From UJ101 sp047975265 (GTDB taxonomy: Bacteria; Bacteroidota; Bacteroidia; Flavobacteriales; UJ101): a DNA stretch of 16,776 bases. Positions 1 through 6,156 of this stretch are shown one piece after another. Position 1 is the stretch's first letter; each line of letters opens with the position of its first letter. The translations under genes and the position numbers were made by a program. The notes beneath the pieces were generated by a model. The model was not told where the DNA came from, made no database searches, and worked only from the letters and a program-made list of their open reading frames with translations. The stretch is from positions 1 to 16,776 of the forward strand of contig JBKEDE010000057.1 in NCBI GenBank assembly GCA_047975265.1, given 5' to 3'.

Positions 1-2
1 AT

Positions 3-206
3 TTGGTTTCAATGAATAAAAACGGAATTCAGGTAATGGTTTATATGACAATGATTGCTTCAATGTTACTTTTGATTTACAAAAAAGCAAATAATATAGG
101 ATATAAAACTGCTAAAAGGCGTATCGCAATGGAACTTAGAGATATGATTACGGCTATTCTAATTGTTTTTGCCGGTGGAGATCCAGACAAAGTTTTTAAA
201 ACTTAA
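3..206 (+). CDS. IS4-type transposase, C-terminal end (partial)
   Basis: The window opens inside this gene; the first complete codon is at 3 and the true start lies upstream. The visible 67 residues are a hydrophobic strand/helix (GIQVMVYMTMIASMLLLIYK) followed by a basic helix (KTAKRR) and a tail ending GGDPDKVFKT. This pattern of an NGIQVxxY strand, a long hydrophobic helix and an AGGDP tail is what I recall for the C-terminal end of IS4-family DDE transposases in Flavobacteriaceae. The catalytic residues would lie upstream and cannot be checked. A hairpin follows the stop at once. I infer an insertion sequence entering from the left; whether it is complete is unknown. Confidence 0.7.
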   Translation: MVSMNKNGIQVMVYMTMIASMLLLIYKKANNIGYKTAKRRIAMELRDMITAILIVFAGGDPDKVFKT

Positions 207-216
207 TCATAAAAAA

Positions 217-240
217 ATGGCCGGAATTTCTTCCGACCAT
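217..240. terminator. Hairpin after transposase, possible terminator or part of IS end
   Basis: ATGGCCGGAA at 217-226 pairs with TTCCGACCAT at 231-240 around a 4-base loop, 9 of 10 positions pairing canonically. A run of seven A precedes it, which would be a U-tract for transcripts on the minus strand, i.e. from the sufE/lipoprotein unit. On the plus strand it sits 11 bases after the transposase stop. It could serve both units or belong to the insertion sequence end. Confidence 0.45.
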
Positions 241-313
241 GACTGCGTATTATAGGCTTCTTTTATTTTTTAATTTAGAATTTATGATTCTAGCTTTCAA
301 ATGACTTTGTTAT

Positions 314-526
314 TTAGCAAAAACGGTTTTCCACATGAAGTAATATGACCGCTGTTGGATTCTCTTTTTTATCTTTGCAACACTCTTTTTTGCAATCTTC
401 ACCACATTTATCTTTATGCTCTTTTGAGCAGCATTCTTTCTCACAATTTTCTTTACATTTCCCTCCGCAATTAGTTAATAATGTGAAACTTAACATAACG
501 GATAATACTAAAATTACTTTTTTCAT
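314..526 (-). CDS. Small cysteine-rich lipoprotein, putative metal binder
   Basis: This is a 70-residue protein with a lipoprotein signal: MKK start, hydrophobic core to about residue 17, and lipobox LTNC with the lipid cysteine at C20. The mature part is nearly all Cys, Lys and Glu. Two copies of C-x3-C-x3-CC occur at residues 24-33 (CKENCEKECC) and 41-50 (CGEDCKKECC), 17 residues apart, so an internal duplication is visible. The last 15 residues (NPTAVILLHVENRFC) are unlike the rest and end in one more cysteine. The start lies 17 bases after the sufE stop on the same strand, so the two genes are probably co-transcribed. I do not recognise a named family. The Cys pattern resembles metallothionein-type metal binding, which is an inference; a periplasmic or outer-membrane thiol-rich lipoprotein is the safe statement. 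Confidence 0.75.
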   Translation of the reverse strand: MKKVILVLSVMLSFTLLTNCGGKCKENCEKECCSKEHKDKCGEDCKKECCKDKKENPTAVILLHVENRFC

Positions 527-543
527 ATTGTTTTATTTTAATG

Positions 544-963
544 TTATTGTTTTACTTTTAAAGCAATGGCATAGAGTTTTATTTGTTTAATCATGGTCAA
601 CGTACCGTTTGCCCGAGTTGGTGATAGAAACTCTTGCAATCCTATTTCATATAAAAATTGTTCGTTTGAAGCTATGATTTCTTCCGGTTTTTGATTGGAA
701 TATAAACGAACCAACAAAGCGGCTATCCCTTTGGGTAAAATAGCATCTGAGTCTGCTTCAAAAACTATTTTGTCTCCATTCATCTTTGCTTTTAACCAAA
801 CGTTTGATTGGCATCCTTTAATTAATTTATCCGGTGTTTTTTCTGCTTTGGATAAGGGTTTTAACGATCTTCCTAATTCAATTAGGTATTCGTATTTTTG
901 CTGCCAATCTTCAAAAAATGAAAATTCATCAATTATTTCTTGTTGAATCTCTTGAATTGTCAT
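544..963 (-). CDS. sufE: SufE, cysteine desulfurase activator
   Basis: SufE accepts persulfide sulfur from the cysteine desulfurase SufS and passes it to the SufBCD scaffold during Fe-S cluster assembly in the cytoplasm. From the chosen ATG at 961-963 the protein has 139 residues, the usual size. The motif LIKGCQSNVWL places the sulfur-accepting cysteine at residue 51, the same number as in E. coli SufE. The C-terminal region (FLSPTRANGTLTMIKQIK) is typical. An upstream start at 984 would add seven residues and would lie inside the -7 promoter box, so I reject it. No sufBCDS genes are in the window. A cysteine-rich lipoprotein gene follows 17 bases downstream. Confidence 0.93.
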   Translation of the reverse strand: MTIQEIQQEIIDEFSFFEDWQQKYEYLIELGRSLKPLSKAEKTPDKLIKGCQSNVWLKAKMNGDKIVFEADSDAILPKGIAALLVRLYSNQKPEEIIASNEQFLYEIGLQEFLSPTRANGTLTMIKQIKLYAIALKVKQ

Positions 964-983
964 ATTTTCTTTTGTATTTCGCA

Positions 984-1017
984 CAAAAATACATTAAAAA
1001 TTTACGTCAATGGCAAA
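984..1017 (-). promoter_or_regulatory. Bacteroidota-type promoter of sufE
   Basis: On the minus strand 984-991 reads TATTTTTG, a perfect match to the Bacteroidota -7 box TAnnTTTG, and 1014-1017 reads TTTG, the -33 element, with 22 bases between them. The predicted start of transcription leaves a leader of about 14 bases before the sufE ATG at 963. The divergent cytochrome c gene begins at 1049. Confidence 0.5.
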
Positions 1018-1048
1018 TGTTTCTTATTTTTATAGAAAATTACGATCT

Positions 1049-1459
1049 ATGATTGGCTTTTTACGTTTAAGTAGTTTTTTACTTCTGTTCGTTGCATGTA
1101 ATGAAAAAAAACCTTCATACAATCAGCCTTATAATTCATCTTCAGCACATCCTTTAAAAGAAGAACAAGAGAAAGATATCAAATTTATAAAGGGTGAGGA
1201 AATTTTTGATGAACAATGTACGGCTTGTCATCGAATGGAAAAAAAATTGGTAGGTCCGCCTTTGAAAGATATTACTAAACGACGTGATAAAAAATGGATT
1301 TTTTCATTTGTATCGGACAATCAAAGTCTTGTAAGAAAAGGTGATACAATTGCTACTAAAATATGGTTGGAATATAATAAATCTCCTATGCCTACTTTTA
1401 AACATTTAACAAAAGAGGATTTGGAGCATCTTTATTATTATTTGGATCAGTATAAATAG
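1049..1459 (+). CDS. Lipidated c-type cytochrome
   Basis: This is a monohaem cytochrome c anchored as a lipoprotein, likely an electron carrier on the periplasmic face of a membrane. From ATG 1049 the 136-residue product starts with a hydrophobic segment (IGFLRLSSFLLLFVAC) with the lipid cysteine at C17. A flexible linker runs to about residue 45, followed by the haem motif C57-T-A-C60-H61 and a plausible axial methionine at M114 in KSPMPTF. An upstream start at 1010 would add 13 residues and weaken the lipobox position, so 1049 is preferred. The stop lies 2 bases from the end of the convergent nadD. The partner oxidase or reductase is not in the window, so the specific role is unknown. Confidence 0.88.
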   Translation: MIGFLRLSSFLLLFVACNEKKPSYNQPYNSSSAHPLKEEQEKDIKFIKGEEIFDEQCTACHRMEKKLVGPPLKDITKRRDKKWIFSFVSDNQSLVRKGDTIATKIWLEYNKSPMPTFKHLTKEDLEHLYYYLDQYK

Positions 1460-1461
1460 AT

Positions 1462-2037
1462 TTATCGGTAAAAATTATTCTTTTCCAAAAAATTCCAAAC
1501 ATTTGGATGTAATAGCGGTGCAACATTCTTTTTTGCTTTAATAGCGTTTCGTATAAAGGTAGCTGAAATTTGCATTACTGGAACATCTTTTATAATATGA
1601 ACTTTTGGATGCTTTGTAAAAAAGCCTTCTTTTGAACCCATTCTAGGATAAACATATACTTCATGGTTTTTAAGAATTTCCTCATAATTTTTCCATTTAT
1701 GAAAGGTTTCTAAATTATCCATTCCCATAATTAAGAAAAAATCATGTTTTGGATATTTTTCGTTGATATACGTCAGTGTATCAATGGTATAAGAAGGTTG
1801 AGATAACGAAAACTCAATATCAGAGGCTCTTAATTTATAATAATCTTCAATAGCAATCCGCACCATTTCCAAACGATGATAATCACCCAAAAGAGATTTT
1901 TTTTGCTTGTGCGGATTATGTGGTGAAACGACAAACCAAACCTCATCTAAACCGGTAAATTCTACCATATGATTTGCGATAACCAAATGACCGATATGAA
2001 TAGGGTTAAACGATCCGAAAAATAATCCAATTTTCAT
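1462..2037 (-). CDS. nadD: Nicotinate-nucleotide adenylyltransferase NadD
   Basis: NadD transfers AMP from ATP to nicotinate mononucleotide to give deamido-NAD, the penultimate step of NAD synthesis. The 191-residue product has the nucleotidyltransferase signature GSFNPIHIGH at residues 8-17 with the two catalytic histidines (H14, H17), and the second signature ISATFIR at 157-163. Length and motif spacing fit the family. It starts at ATG 2035-2037 and a possible -7 box (TATCTTTA, 7 of 8) lies at 2059-2066 on the minus strand. It is convergent with the cytochrome c gene. nadC, an earlier step of the pathway, lies about 12 kb away on the other strand. Confidence 0.95.
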   Translation of the reverse strand: MKIGLFFGSFNPIHIGHLVIANHMVEFTGLDEVWFVVSPHNPHKQKKSLLGDYHRLEMVRIAIEDYYKLRASDIEFSLSQPSYTIDTLTYINEKYPKHDFFLIMGMDNLETFHKWKNYEEILKNHEVYVYPRMGSKEGFFTKHPKVHIIKDVPVMQISATFIRNAIKAKKNVAPLLHPNVWNFLEKNNFYR

Positions 2038-2342
2038 CGTATGAATTTTTTATAATGGTAAAGATAGAATATAGTTTACAGAAAATAATAAATCAAGATG
2101 GATTATTCATACATACAGCTCATCTAAATAAGCATAAAATTAATTTCATTTACAAAACGTTTGTCATACACTTACGGTGTTTTATTGTTTATTTTAACGT
2201 AAAGTCTACTATTCTATGTATAATTATCAAAAACATATGTTTTAAAATATTGAATATAAAAAACCCAGCTGAGCTTTAAAAACCTCTTTGTTTCAACTAC
2301 ATTTTTTTTACTTTTACAGCGTAAATTTATAAGCAAAAAGCA
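2038..2342. other. Intergenic region, 305 bases, between divergent nadD and ald
   Basis: This AT-rich stretch holds the upstream regions of nadD and ald. An open frame at 2055-2279 encodes a low-complexity Ile/Lys/Asn-rich peptide without recognisable features, and I consider it spurious. Apart from the promoter-like elements listed separately and a short possible hairpin (ACAC-TTACG-GTGT near 2169) I see no riboswitch, tRNA or repeat. Confidence 0.6.
2287..2316 (+). promoter_or_regulatory. Candidate promoter of ald
   Basis: TTTG at 2287-2290 and TACTTTTA at 2309-2316 match the Bacteroidota -33 (TTTG) and -7 (TAnnTTTG, 7 of 8) elements with 18 bases between them. The predicted leader to the ald ATG at 2343 is about 20 bases. 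The region is T-rich, so chance matches are likely. Confidence 0.35.
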
Positions 2343-3458
2343 ATGATTATTGGACTGCCAAAAGAAATTAAAAATAATGAAAACCGTGTCGGATTAACTC
2401 CGGCAGGCGTTATGGAATTTATAAAAAACGGACACATCGTTTATGTTCAATCTACCGCAGGAAACGGAAGTGGCTTTTCAGATAACGATTACACTCAAGC
2501 AGGAGCCAAAATTTTGCCTGCCATAGAAGATGTTTATACGGTTGCAGAAATGATTGTGAAAGTAAAAGAGCCTATCGAACCTGAATATTCGTTAATTAAA
2601 GAAAATCAAATTATATTTACTTATTTTCATTTTGCCTCGTACCAACCTCTAACCGAAGCCATGATAAATAGTAAATCTATTTGTATTGCTTATGAAACCG
2701 TTGAAGACCCTGACCACAGTTTACCTTTGTTAACACCTATGTCAGAAGTTGCCGGACGAATGTCAATCCAGCAAGGAGCAAAATATTTGGAAAAACCATT
2801 AAAAGGGCGTGGAATTCTTTTGGGAGGAGTTCCGGGTGTACCACCTGCAAAGGTGATTATATTGGGAGGAGGAATCGTAGGTACTCAAGCTGCAAAAATG
2901 GCAGCAGGAATGGGAGCTGATGTTACCATTTTAGATATTAATATTAAACGTATGCGTTATTTAGATGATGTCATGCCGGCTAATGTAAATACTGAAATGT
3001 CCAACGAATTTAATATTCGTAAACACATTAAAACAGCGGATTTAATTGTTGGAGGTGTACTGATACCGGGAGCAAAAGCTCCAAAATTAATTACTCGCAA
3101 TATGCTTAAAGATATGCGTCCGGGAACAGTTCTTGTAGATGTAGCTGTAGATCAGGGAGGATGTTTTGAAACCACAAAGCCTACTACGCATCAAGACCCA
3201 GTTTATATTATAGATGATGTAATACATTATTCTGTAGCCAATATGCCCGGAGCAGTGCCTTACACTTCCACTTTAGCTTTAACCAATGTAACGTTGCCTT
3301 ACGCTCTTCAGTTAGCAAATAAAGGATGGAAAAAAGCATGTAAGGATAATCAACCTTTAAAATCAGGTTTAAATATTATTAATGGTAAAGTTGTTTACAA
3401 AGGTGTATCAGAAGCATTTGACTTGAAATACCATGATGTAGAAAAGTTTTTGAATTAA
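2343..3458 (+). CDS. ald: Alanine dehydrogenase
   Basis: Alanine dehydrogenase interconverts L-alanine and pyruvate plus ammonia with NAD. The 371-residue product matches the family in length. Visible residues correspond to those of characterised enzymes: R15 in ENRVGLTP and K75 in VKVKEP for pyruvate binding, the catalytic H96 in YFHFASY, the Rossmann turn GGGIVG at 175-180 with D198 ending the second strand, and D270 in VDVAVDQGG. The start ATG follows a short leader with no Shine-Dalgarno sequence, usual for this phylum. It stands alone between nadD (divergent) and a SixA-type gene 137 bases downstream. A hairpin lies just after the stop. Members of this family also include the NADP transhydrogenase alpha subunit, but the length and motifs here favour Ald. 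Confidence 0.95.
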   Translation: MIIGLPKEIKNNENRVGLTPAGVMEFIKNGHIVYVQSTAGNGSGFSDNDYTQAGAKILPAIEDVYTVAEMIVKVKEPIEPEYSLIKENQIIFTYFHFASYQPLTEAMINSKSICIAYETVEDPDHSLPLLTPMSEVAGRMSIQQGAKYLEKPLKGRGILLGGVPGVPPAKVIILGGGIVGTQAAKMAAGMGADVTILDINIKRMRYLDDVMPANVNTEMSNEFNIRKHIKTADLIVGGVLIPGAKAPKLITRNMLKDMRPGTVLVDVAVDQGGCFETTKPTTHQDPVYIIDDVIHYSVANMPGAVPYTSTLALTNVTLPYALQLANKGWKKACKDNQPLKSGLNIINGKVVYKGVSEAFDLKYHDVEKFLN

Positions 3459-3465
3459 TATATTT

Positions 3466-3488
3466 AATGGATTTTACTTAAATCCGTT
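3466..3488 (+). terminator. Hairpin downstream of ald
   Basis: AATGGATTT at 3466-3474 pairs with AAATCCGTT at 3480-3488 (one G-T pair) around a 5-base loop. It begins 8 bases after the ald stop. No immediate T-run follows, so it is a weak terminator candidate. Confidence 0.35.
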
Positions 3489-3595
3489 GAAGAAGAATAA
3501 TATAGTTTTTATTTATTTTTTAGCTCAGTACTTTGTTGTAAGGCTACTTTCACTTTAAAAATAGGTTTTTATTCATTTTTTAATAACTTTAAAAC

Positions 3596-4078
3596 ATGAA
3601 ACGAATCTATTTTATACGTCACGGAAAATCTTCATGGGAAAGAAATGTAGAAGATTTTGACCGTCCGCTAATGCTCAGAGGAGAAAAAGCTGCTGAATTA
3701 ATTGGAAAATATTTACAGCAAAACTATACCAATCGAACCATAACGGCCTTTTCAAGTGCTGCCAATCGGGCTAAATCAACTTTGCAAATCGTTGCAAAAC
3801 ATTTTTCTTTTTCTCAAACAGAGCTACGGGAAGAATTATATACTTTTAACCATATAACATTGCAATATCAAATTTATCATTTAGACAACACGTTACACGA
3901 AGTAGCTCTTTTTGGTCATAATCCTGCTTTTGAAATATTGGTAAACCAACTTACGGGAGAACAACTTCATAAATTTCCTACGTGTGCATTGGCTGTAATA
4001 GAATTTGAAGAAGAGCATTGGGAAAAGTGTAAAAAAGGAAAGTTGTTAGACTTCGTAGAACCTAAAATGTTGGAATAA
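3596..4078 (+). CDS. SixA-type histidine phosphatase
   Basis: This 160-residue protein belongs to the histidine phosphatase superfamily, in the short SixA branch that removes phosphate from phosphohistidine or other small substrates in the cytoplasm. The phospho-acceptor motif R8-H9-G10 (FIRHGKSSW) is at the N-terminus, the second arginine is R58 in AANRAKST, and the second histidine is H108 in LFGHNP. No cap domain insertion is present, as expected for SixA. The gene is monocistronic, convergent with the next gene (6 bases between stops). The substrate cannot be read from sequence; in E. coli SixA acts on the nitrogen phosphotransferase system, which I do not assume here. Confidence 0.87.
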   Translation: MKRIYFIRHGKSSWERNVEDFDRPLMLRGEKAAELIGKYLQQNYTNRTITAFSSAANRAKSTLQIVAKHFSFSQTELREELYTFNHITLQYQIYHLDNTLHEVALFGHNPAFEILVNQLTGEQLHKFPTCALAVIEFEEEHWEKCKKGKLLDFVEPKMLE

Positions 4079-4084
4079 AAATTT

Positions 4085-4411
4085 TTACAATAATTCAATT
4101 ACCGGATTCCAAAATATTTTTTCAAAATCCTGAACTTGATTGTCAATCACATTAATCCCTTCTTGTTTTAACAATTCTTCCATCGGGTTTAATCCAAAAT
4201 GGTGTTTTCCGGTCAAAAAACCTTTTCGATTTACAACACGATGAGCGGGAATGGAATTATCCCCATGTGAAGCATTCATTGCCCAACCTACCATTCTTGC
4301 AGAACGAGGTGCCGATAAATAGGTAGCAATGGCTCCATAAGAGGTAACACGTCCTTTAGGAATTAATCGGACAACCTGATAAACTTGTTGAAAGAAAGAA
4401 TTATTTTCCAT
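4085..4411 (-). CDS. Alkyltransferase-like protein (MGMT family without active cysteine)
   Basis: The 108-residue product is the DNA-binding domain of O6-alkylguanine-DNA alkyltransferases standing alone. It keeps the helix-turn-helix region with the nucleotide-flipping tyrosine (Y25 in RVTSYGAIA) and the arginine finger (R39 in SARMVGWAM). The active site motif PCHRV reads P55-A56-H57-R58, so the alkyl-accepting cysteine is alanine. Such ATL proteins bind O6-alkylguanine without repairing it and, in studied cases, flag the lesion for nucleotide excision repair; Trp is common at this position in the studied ones. Its ATG overlaps the trmB stop by one base (TAATG), so translation is probably coupled. 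It is the last gene of a five-gene operon. Confidence 0.9.
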   Translation of the reverse strand: MENNSFFQQVYQVVRLIPKGRVTSYGAIATYLSAPRSARMVGWAMNASHGDNSIPAHRVVNRKGFLTGKHHFGLNPMEELLKQEGINVIDNQVQDFEKIFWNPVIELL

Positions 4412-5097
4412 TAATAATTCAATTTAAAATTTAAATACGTAATAGCCTTTCCTTCCTTTAAATATTTTGATTCATAATACGTTTGAATTTCTTTTACATA
4501 TGTTGGTATATGAAGATGAGTGTTACTAAAATGATAAACATCATGACTGGAAACAAGCACTTTATGACCTTGGGCATAAATAATACCGTGTGTATAACCG
4601 TGCAAATATTCACTATCGGTTTTTAAATGAATAGATCCTTCAGCATTCAAAATATAATGATAGCGTTTCAAAAAAACAGGATGGGTTAAACGGTGTTTGG
4701 CACGCCTGTATTTTATCTGAGGGTCAGGAAATGTAATCCAAATTTCAGAAATTTCATTTTTTGCAAAAAGCTGATCAACCAACTCAATTTTGGATCGTAA
4801 AAACCCTACATTTTGGATGCCATTTTCTAAGGCTTCTTTTGCCCCAAACCAAAAACGAGCTCCTTTAATGTCGATTCCTATAAAGTTTTTTTCAGGGAAT
4901 TTTTTAGCCAACCCAATGCTGTATTCACCTTTACCACAACCTAATTCTAAAACAATTGGGTTTTTGTTTTTAAAAAAATTTTTATTCCAGTTTCCTTTTA
5001 ATGAAAAAAGCCCTTGAACTATCTCTTCTCTGTCAGGATCTACTACATTTTGAAATTCCTTATTTTGTGCAAACCGAAATAATTTTTTCTTTGCCAC
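4411..5097 (-). CDS. trmB: tRNA (guanine-N7-)-methyltransferase TrmB
   Basis: TrmB methylates N7 of guanosine 46 in the variable loop of tRNAs using S-adenosylmethionine. The 228-residue product shows the SAM motif ELGCGKGEYS (residues 51-60, GCGKG at 53-57), the acidic strand end GIDIKGAR (74-81), and the family signature FPDPQIKYRRAKHRLTHP (123-140). KTD at 159-161 is also family-typical. Length is normal. The gene begins 37 bases after the ABM-domain gene and its stop overlaps the start of the alkyltransferase-like gene. It is a housekeeping gene carried inside an operon otherwise concerned with amino-sugar metabolism. Confidence 0.95.
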   Translation of the reverse strand: MAKKKLFRFAQNKEFQNVVDPDREEIVQGLFSLKGNWNKNFFKNKNPIVLELGCGKGEYSIGLAKKFPEKNFIGIDIKGARFWFGAKEALENGIQNVGFLRSKIELVDQLFAKNEISEIWITFPDPQIKYRRAKHRLTHPVFLKRYHYILNAEGSIHLKTDSEYLHGYTHGIIYAQGHKVLVSSHDVYHFSNTHLHIPTYVKEIQTYYESKYLKEGKAITYLNFKLNY

Positions 5098-5134
5098 GTC
5101 TTCCTTTTTTATTGATGCTTTAGTCGTATAAAAA

Positions 5135-5431
5135 TTAGTCGATTTGAGTCATTTCATGGACAATAAAATCCTCAAGAAATCCCTCAACATTCTTTCTATA
5201 TTGTTTAATATGAGTTGTTTCCATATGATCTAACCATAATGAACGTGTTTCCCAATTTTCAAAAAAAACAAAATGTTCCGGATTATTGTTATTGTAATGC
5301 AAATCATATTGTATGCATCCTTTTTCTGCCAAAGTAGGCAAAATTAATTTTTGTAATTCGTTTTTTACCAATTCGCCTTTACCTTTTACAGCATAAATAT
5401 TGGCTACAATAGTTAATTTCTTAGTATTCAT
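5135..5431 (-). CDS. ABM-domain (YgiN-like) putative quinol monooxygenase
   Basis: This 98-residue protein has the size and pattern of an antibiotic biosynthesis monooxygenase (ABM) domain: an N-terminal strand (LTIVANIYAVKGK), helix (ELVKNELQKLILPTLAEKGC), strands with IQYDLHY and HFVFFENW, and a C-terminal part with HMETTHIKQY. The FVFFExW segment and the following His-rich helix are hallmarks of YgiN-type proteins, which form dimers with a ferredoxin-like fold. Substrates are rarely known; quinone oxidation/reduction has been shown for E. coli YgiN. The gene is 6 bases from its upstream neighbour and so clearly in the operon. Its link with sugar nucleotide genes is not obvious. Confidence 0.85.
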   Translation of the reverse strand: MNTKKLTIVANIYAVKGKGELVKNELQKLILPTLAEKGCIQYDLHYNNNNPEHFVFFENWETRSLWLDHMETTHIKQYRKNVEGFLEDFIVHEMTQID

Positions 5432-5437
5432 GTATTA

Positions 5438-6151
5438 TTATTTAAAAATTTGATTCGCTTGTTGTAAGGTTTCATGTTTTCCCACATCAATTAAAATTCC
5501 TCCCGAATGCTCAAAACCCAATATCGAGTGATTTTTGGCTACTTTTAGATAAGGATCAATAATAGAATGTTTGTCTGAACGATCCATTTGTTTGAAAAAA
5601 TAAGGCGAAATAATGTGGATTCCACTAAAAGCAAACTCATAAAGCGGATTATCCGGCTTAGAAAGCACCTTTTCTCCTGATATTTTATTGCACCATCCAC
5701 ACAATTTTTTTTGTTGATTAAAAAGTAATTTCCGCGTACTTTCTCTATCGGTAATAGCCAAAGTGGCTATGGGTTGTTCTTTTTGATGAAAATCCATCAT
5801 TTTTTTTAGATTCATATCGGTTAAAATATCCACATTCATTACAATAAAATCTTCCTTTGATAAAAACGGCTCTGCTTTTTTTAATCCACCACCGGTCTCT
5901 AACACTTCATTTTGCTCATCGGAAATTTCAATATTCATCCCAAAATTTTTATGTTTTTGTAAATATTCAAGAATTTTATTTCCAAAATGATGAATGTTGA
6001 TGACGAAATCTGTAACGCCATACGAATTTAAGTATTCTATATTTCGATGCAAAAGCGTTTTTCCATTAACAGAAACCAACGCTTTCGGAATATTATGAGT
6101 AATAGGCTGTAATCGCGTTCCTAAACCGGCACAAAATAACATGGCTTTCAT
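5438..6151 (-). CDS. MurU-like sugar-1-phosphate nucleotidyltransferase
   Basis: The 237-residue product is a sugar-1-phosphate nucleotidyltransferase. It carries the signature FCAGLGTRLQPIT at 6-18 with K23 in PKAL, the ETGGGL motif at 85-90, the metal-binding aspartate D108 in MNVDILTD, and the C-terminal DVGKHETLQQAN. This short form without an acyltransferase domain matches MurU (N-acetylmuramate-1-phosphate uridylyltransferase) and related mannose-1-phosphate guanylyltransferase-like proteins. The neighbour 5 bases upstream is an AmgK-like kinase, the usual partner of MurU in the anabolic cell wall recycling route, and this makes the MurU role the best inference. Direct sequence evidence supports only the nucleotidyltransferase family; UTP and MurNAc-1-phosphate specificity is inferred. 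Confidence 0.85.
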   Translation of the reverse strand: MKAMLFCAGLGTRLQPITHNIPKALVSVNGKTLLHRNIEYLNSYGVTDFVINIHHFGNKILEYLQKHKNFGMNIEISDEQNEVLETGGGLKKAEPFLSKEDFIVMNVDILTDMNLKKMMDFHQKEQPIATLAITDRESTRKLLFNQQKKLCGWCNKISGEKVLSKPDNPLYEFAFSGIHIISPYFFKQMDRSDKHSIIDPYLKVAKNHSILGFEHSGGILIDVGKHETLQQANQIFK

Positions 6152-6156
6152 AAAAA

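Noticed and set aside
345..1052. Plus-strand open frames opposite the Cys-rich lipoprotein and sufE
   Set aside because: They are antisense shadows of clearly identified genes and their peptides show no family features.
2055..2279. 74-codon open frame between nadD and ald
   Set aside because: The peptide is Ile/Lys/Asn/Phe-rich without motif, signal or neighbour logic, as expected from AT-rich non-coding DNA.
4236..4256. Active O6-methylguanine repair enzyme
   Set aside because: The motif is PAHR, without the alkyl-accepting cysteine, so repair activity cannot be claimed.
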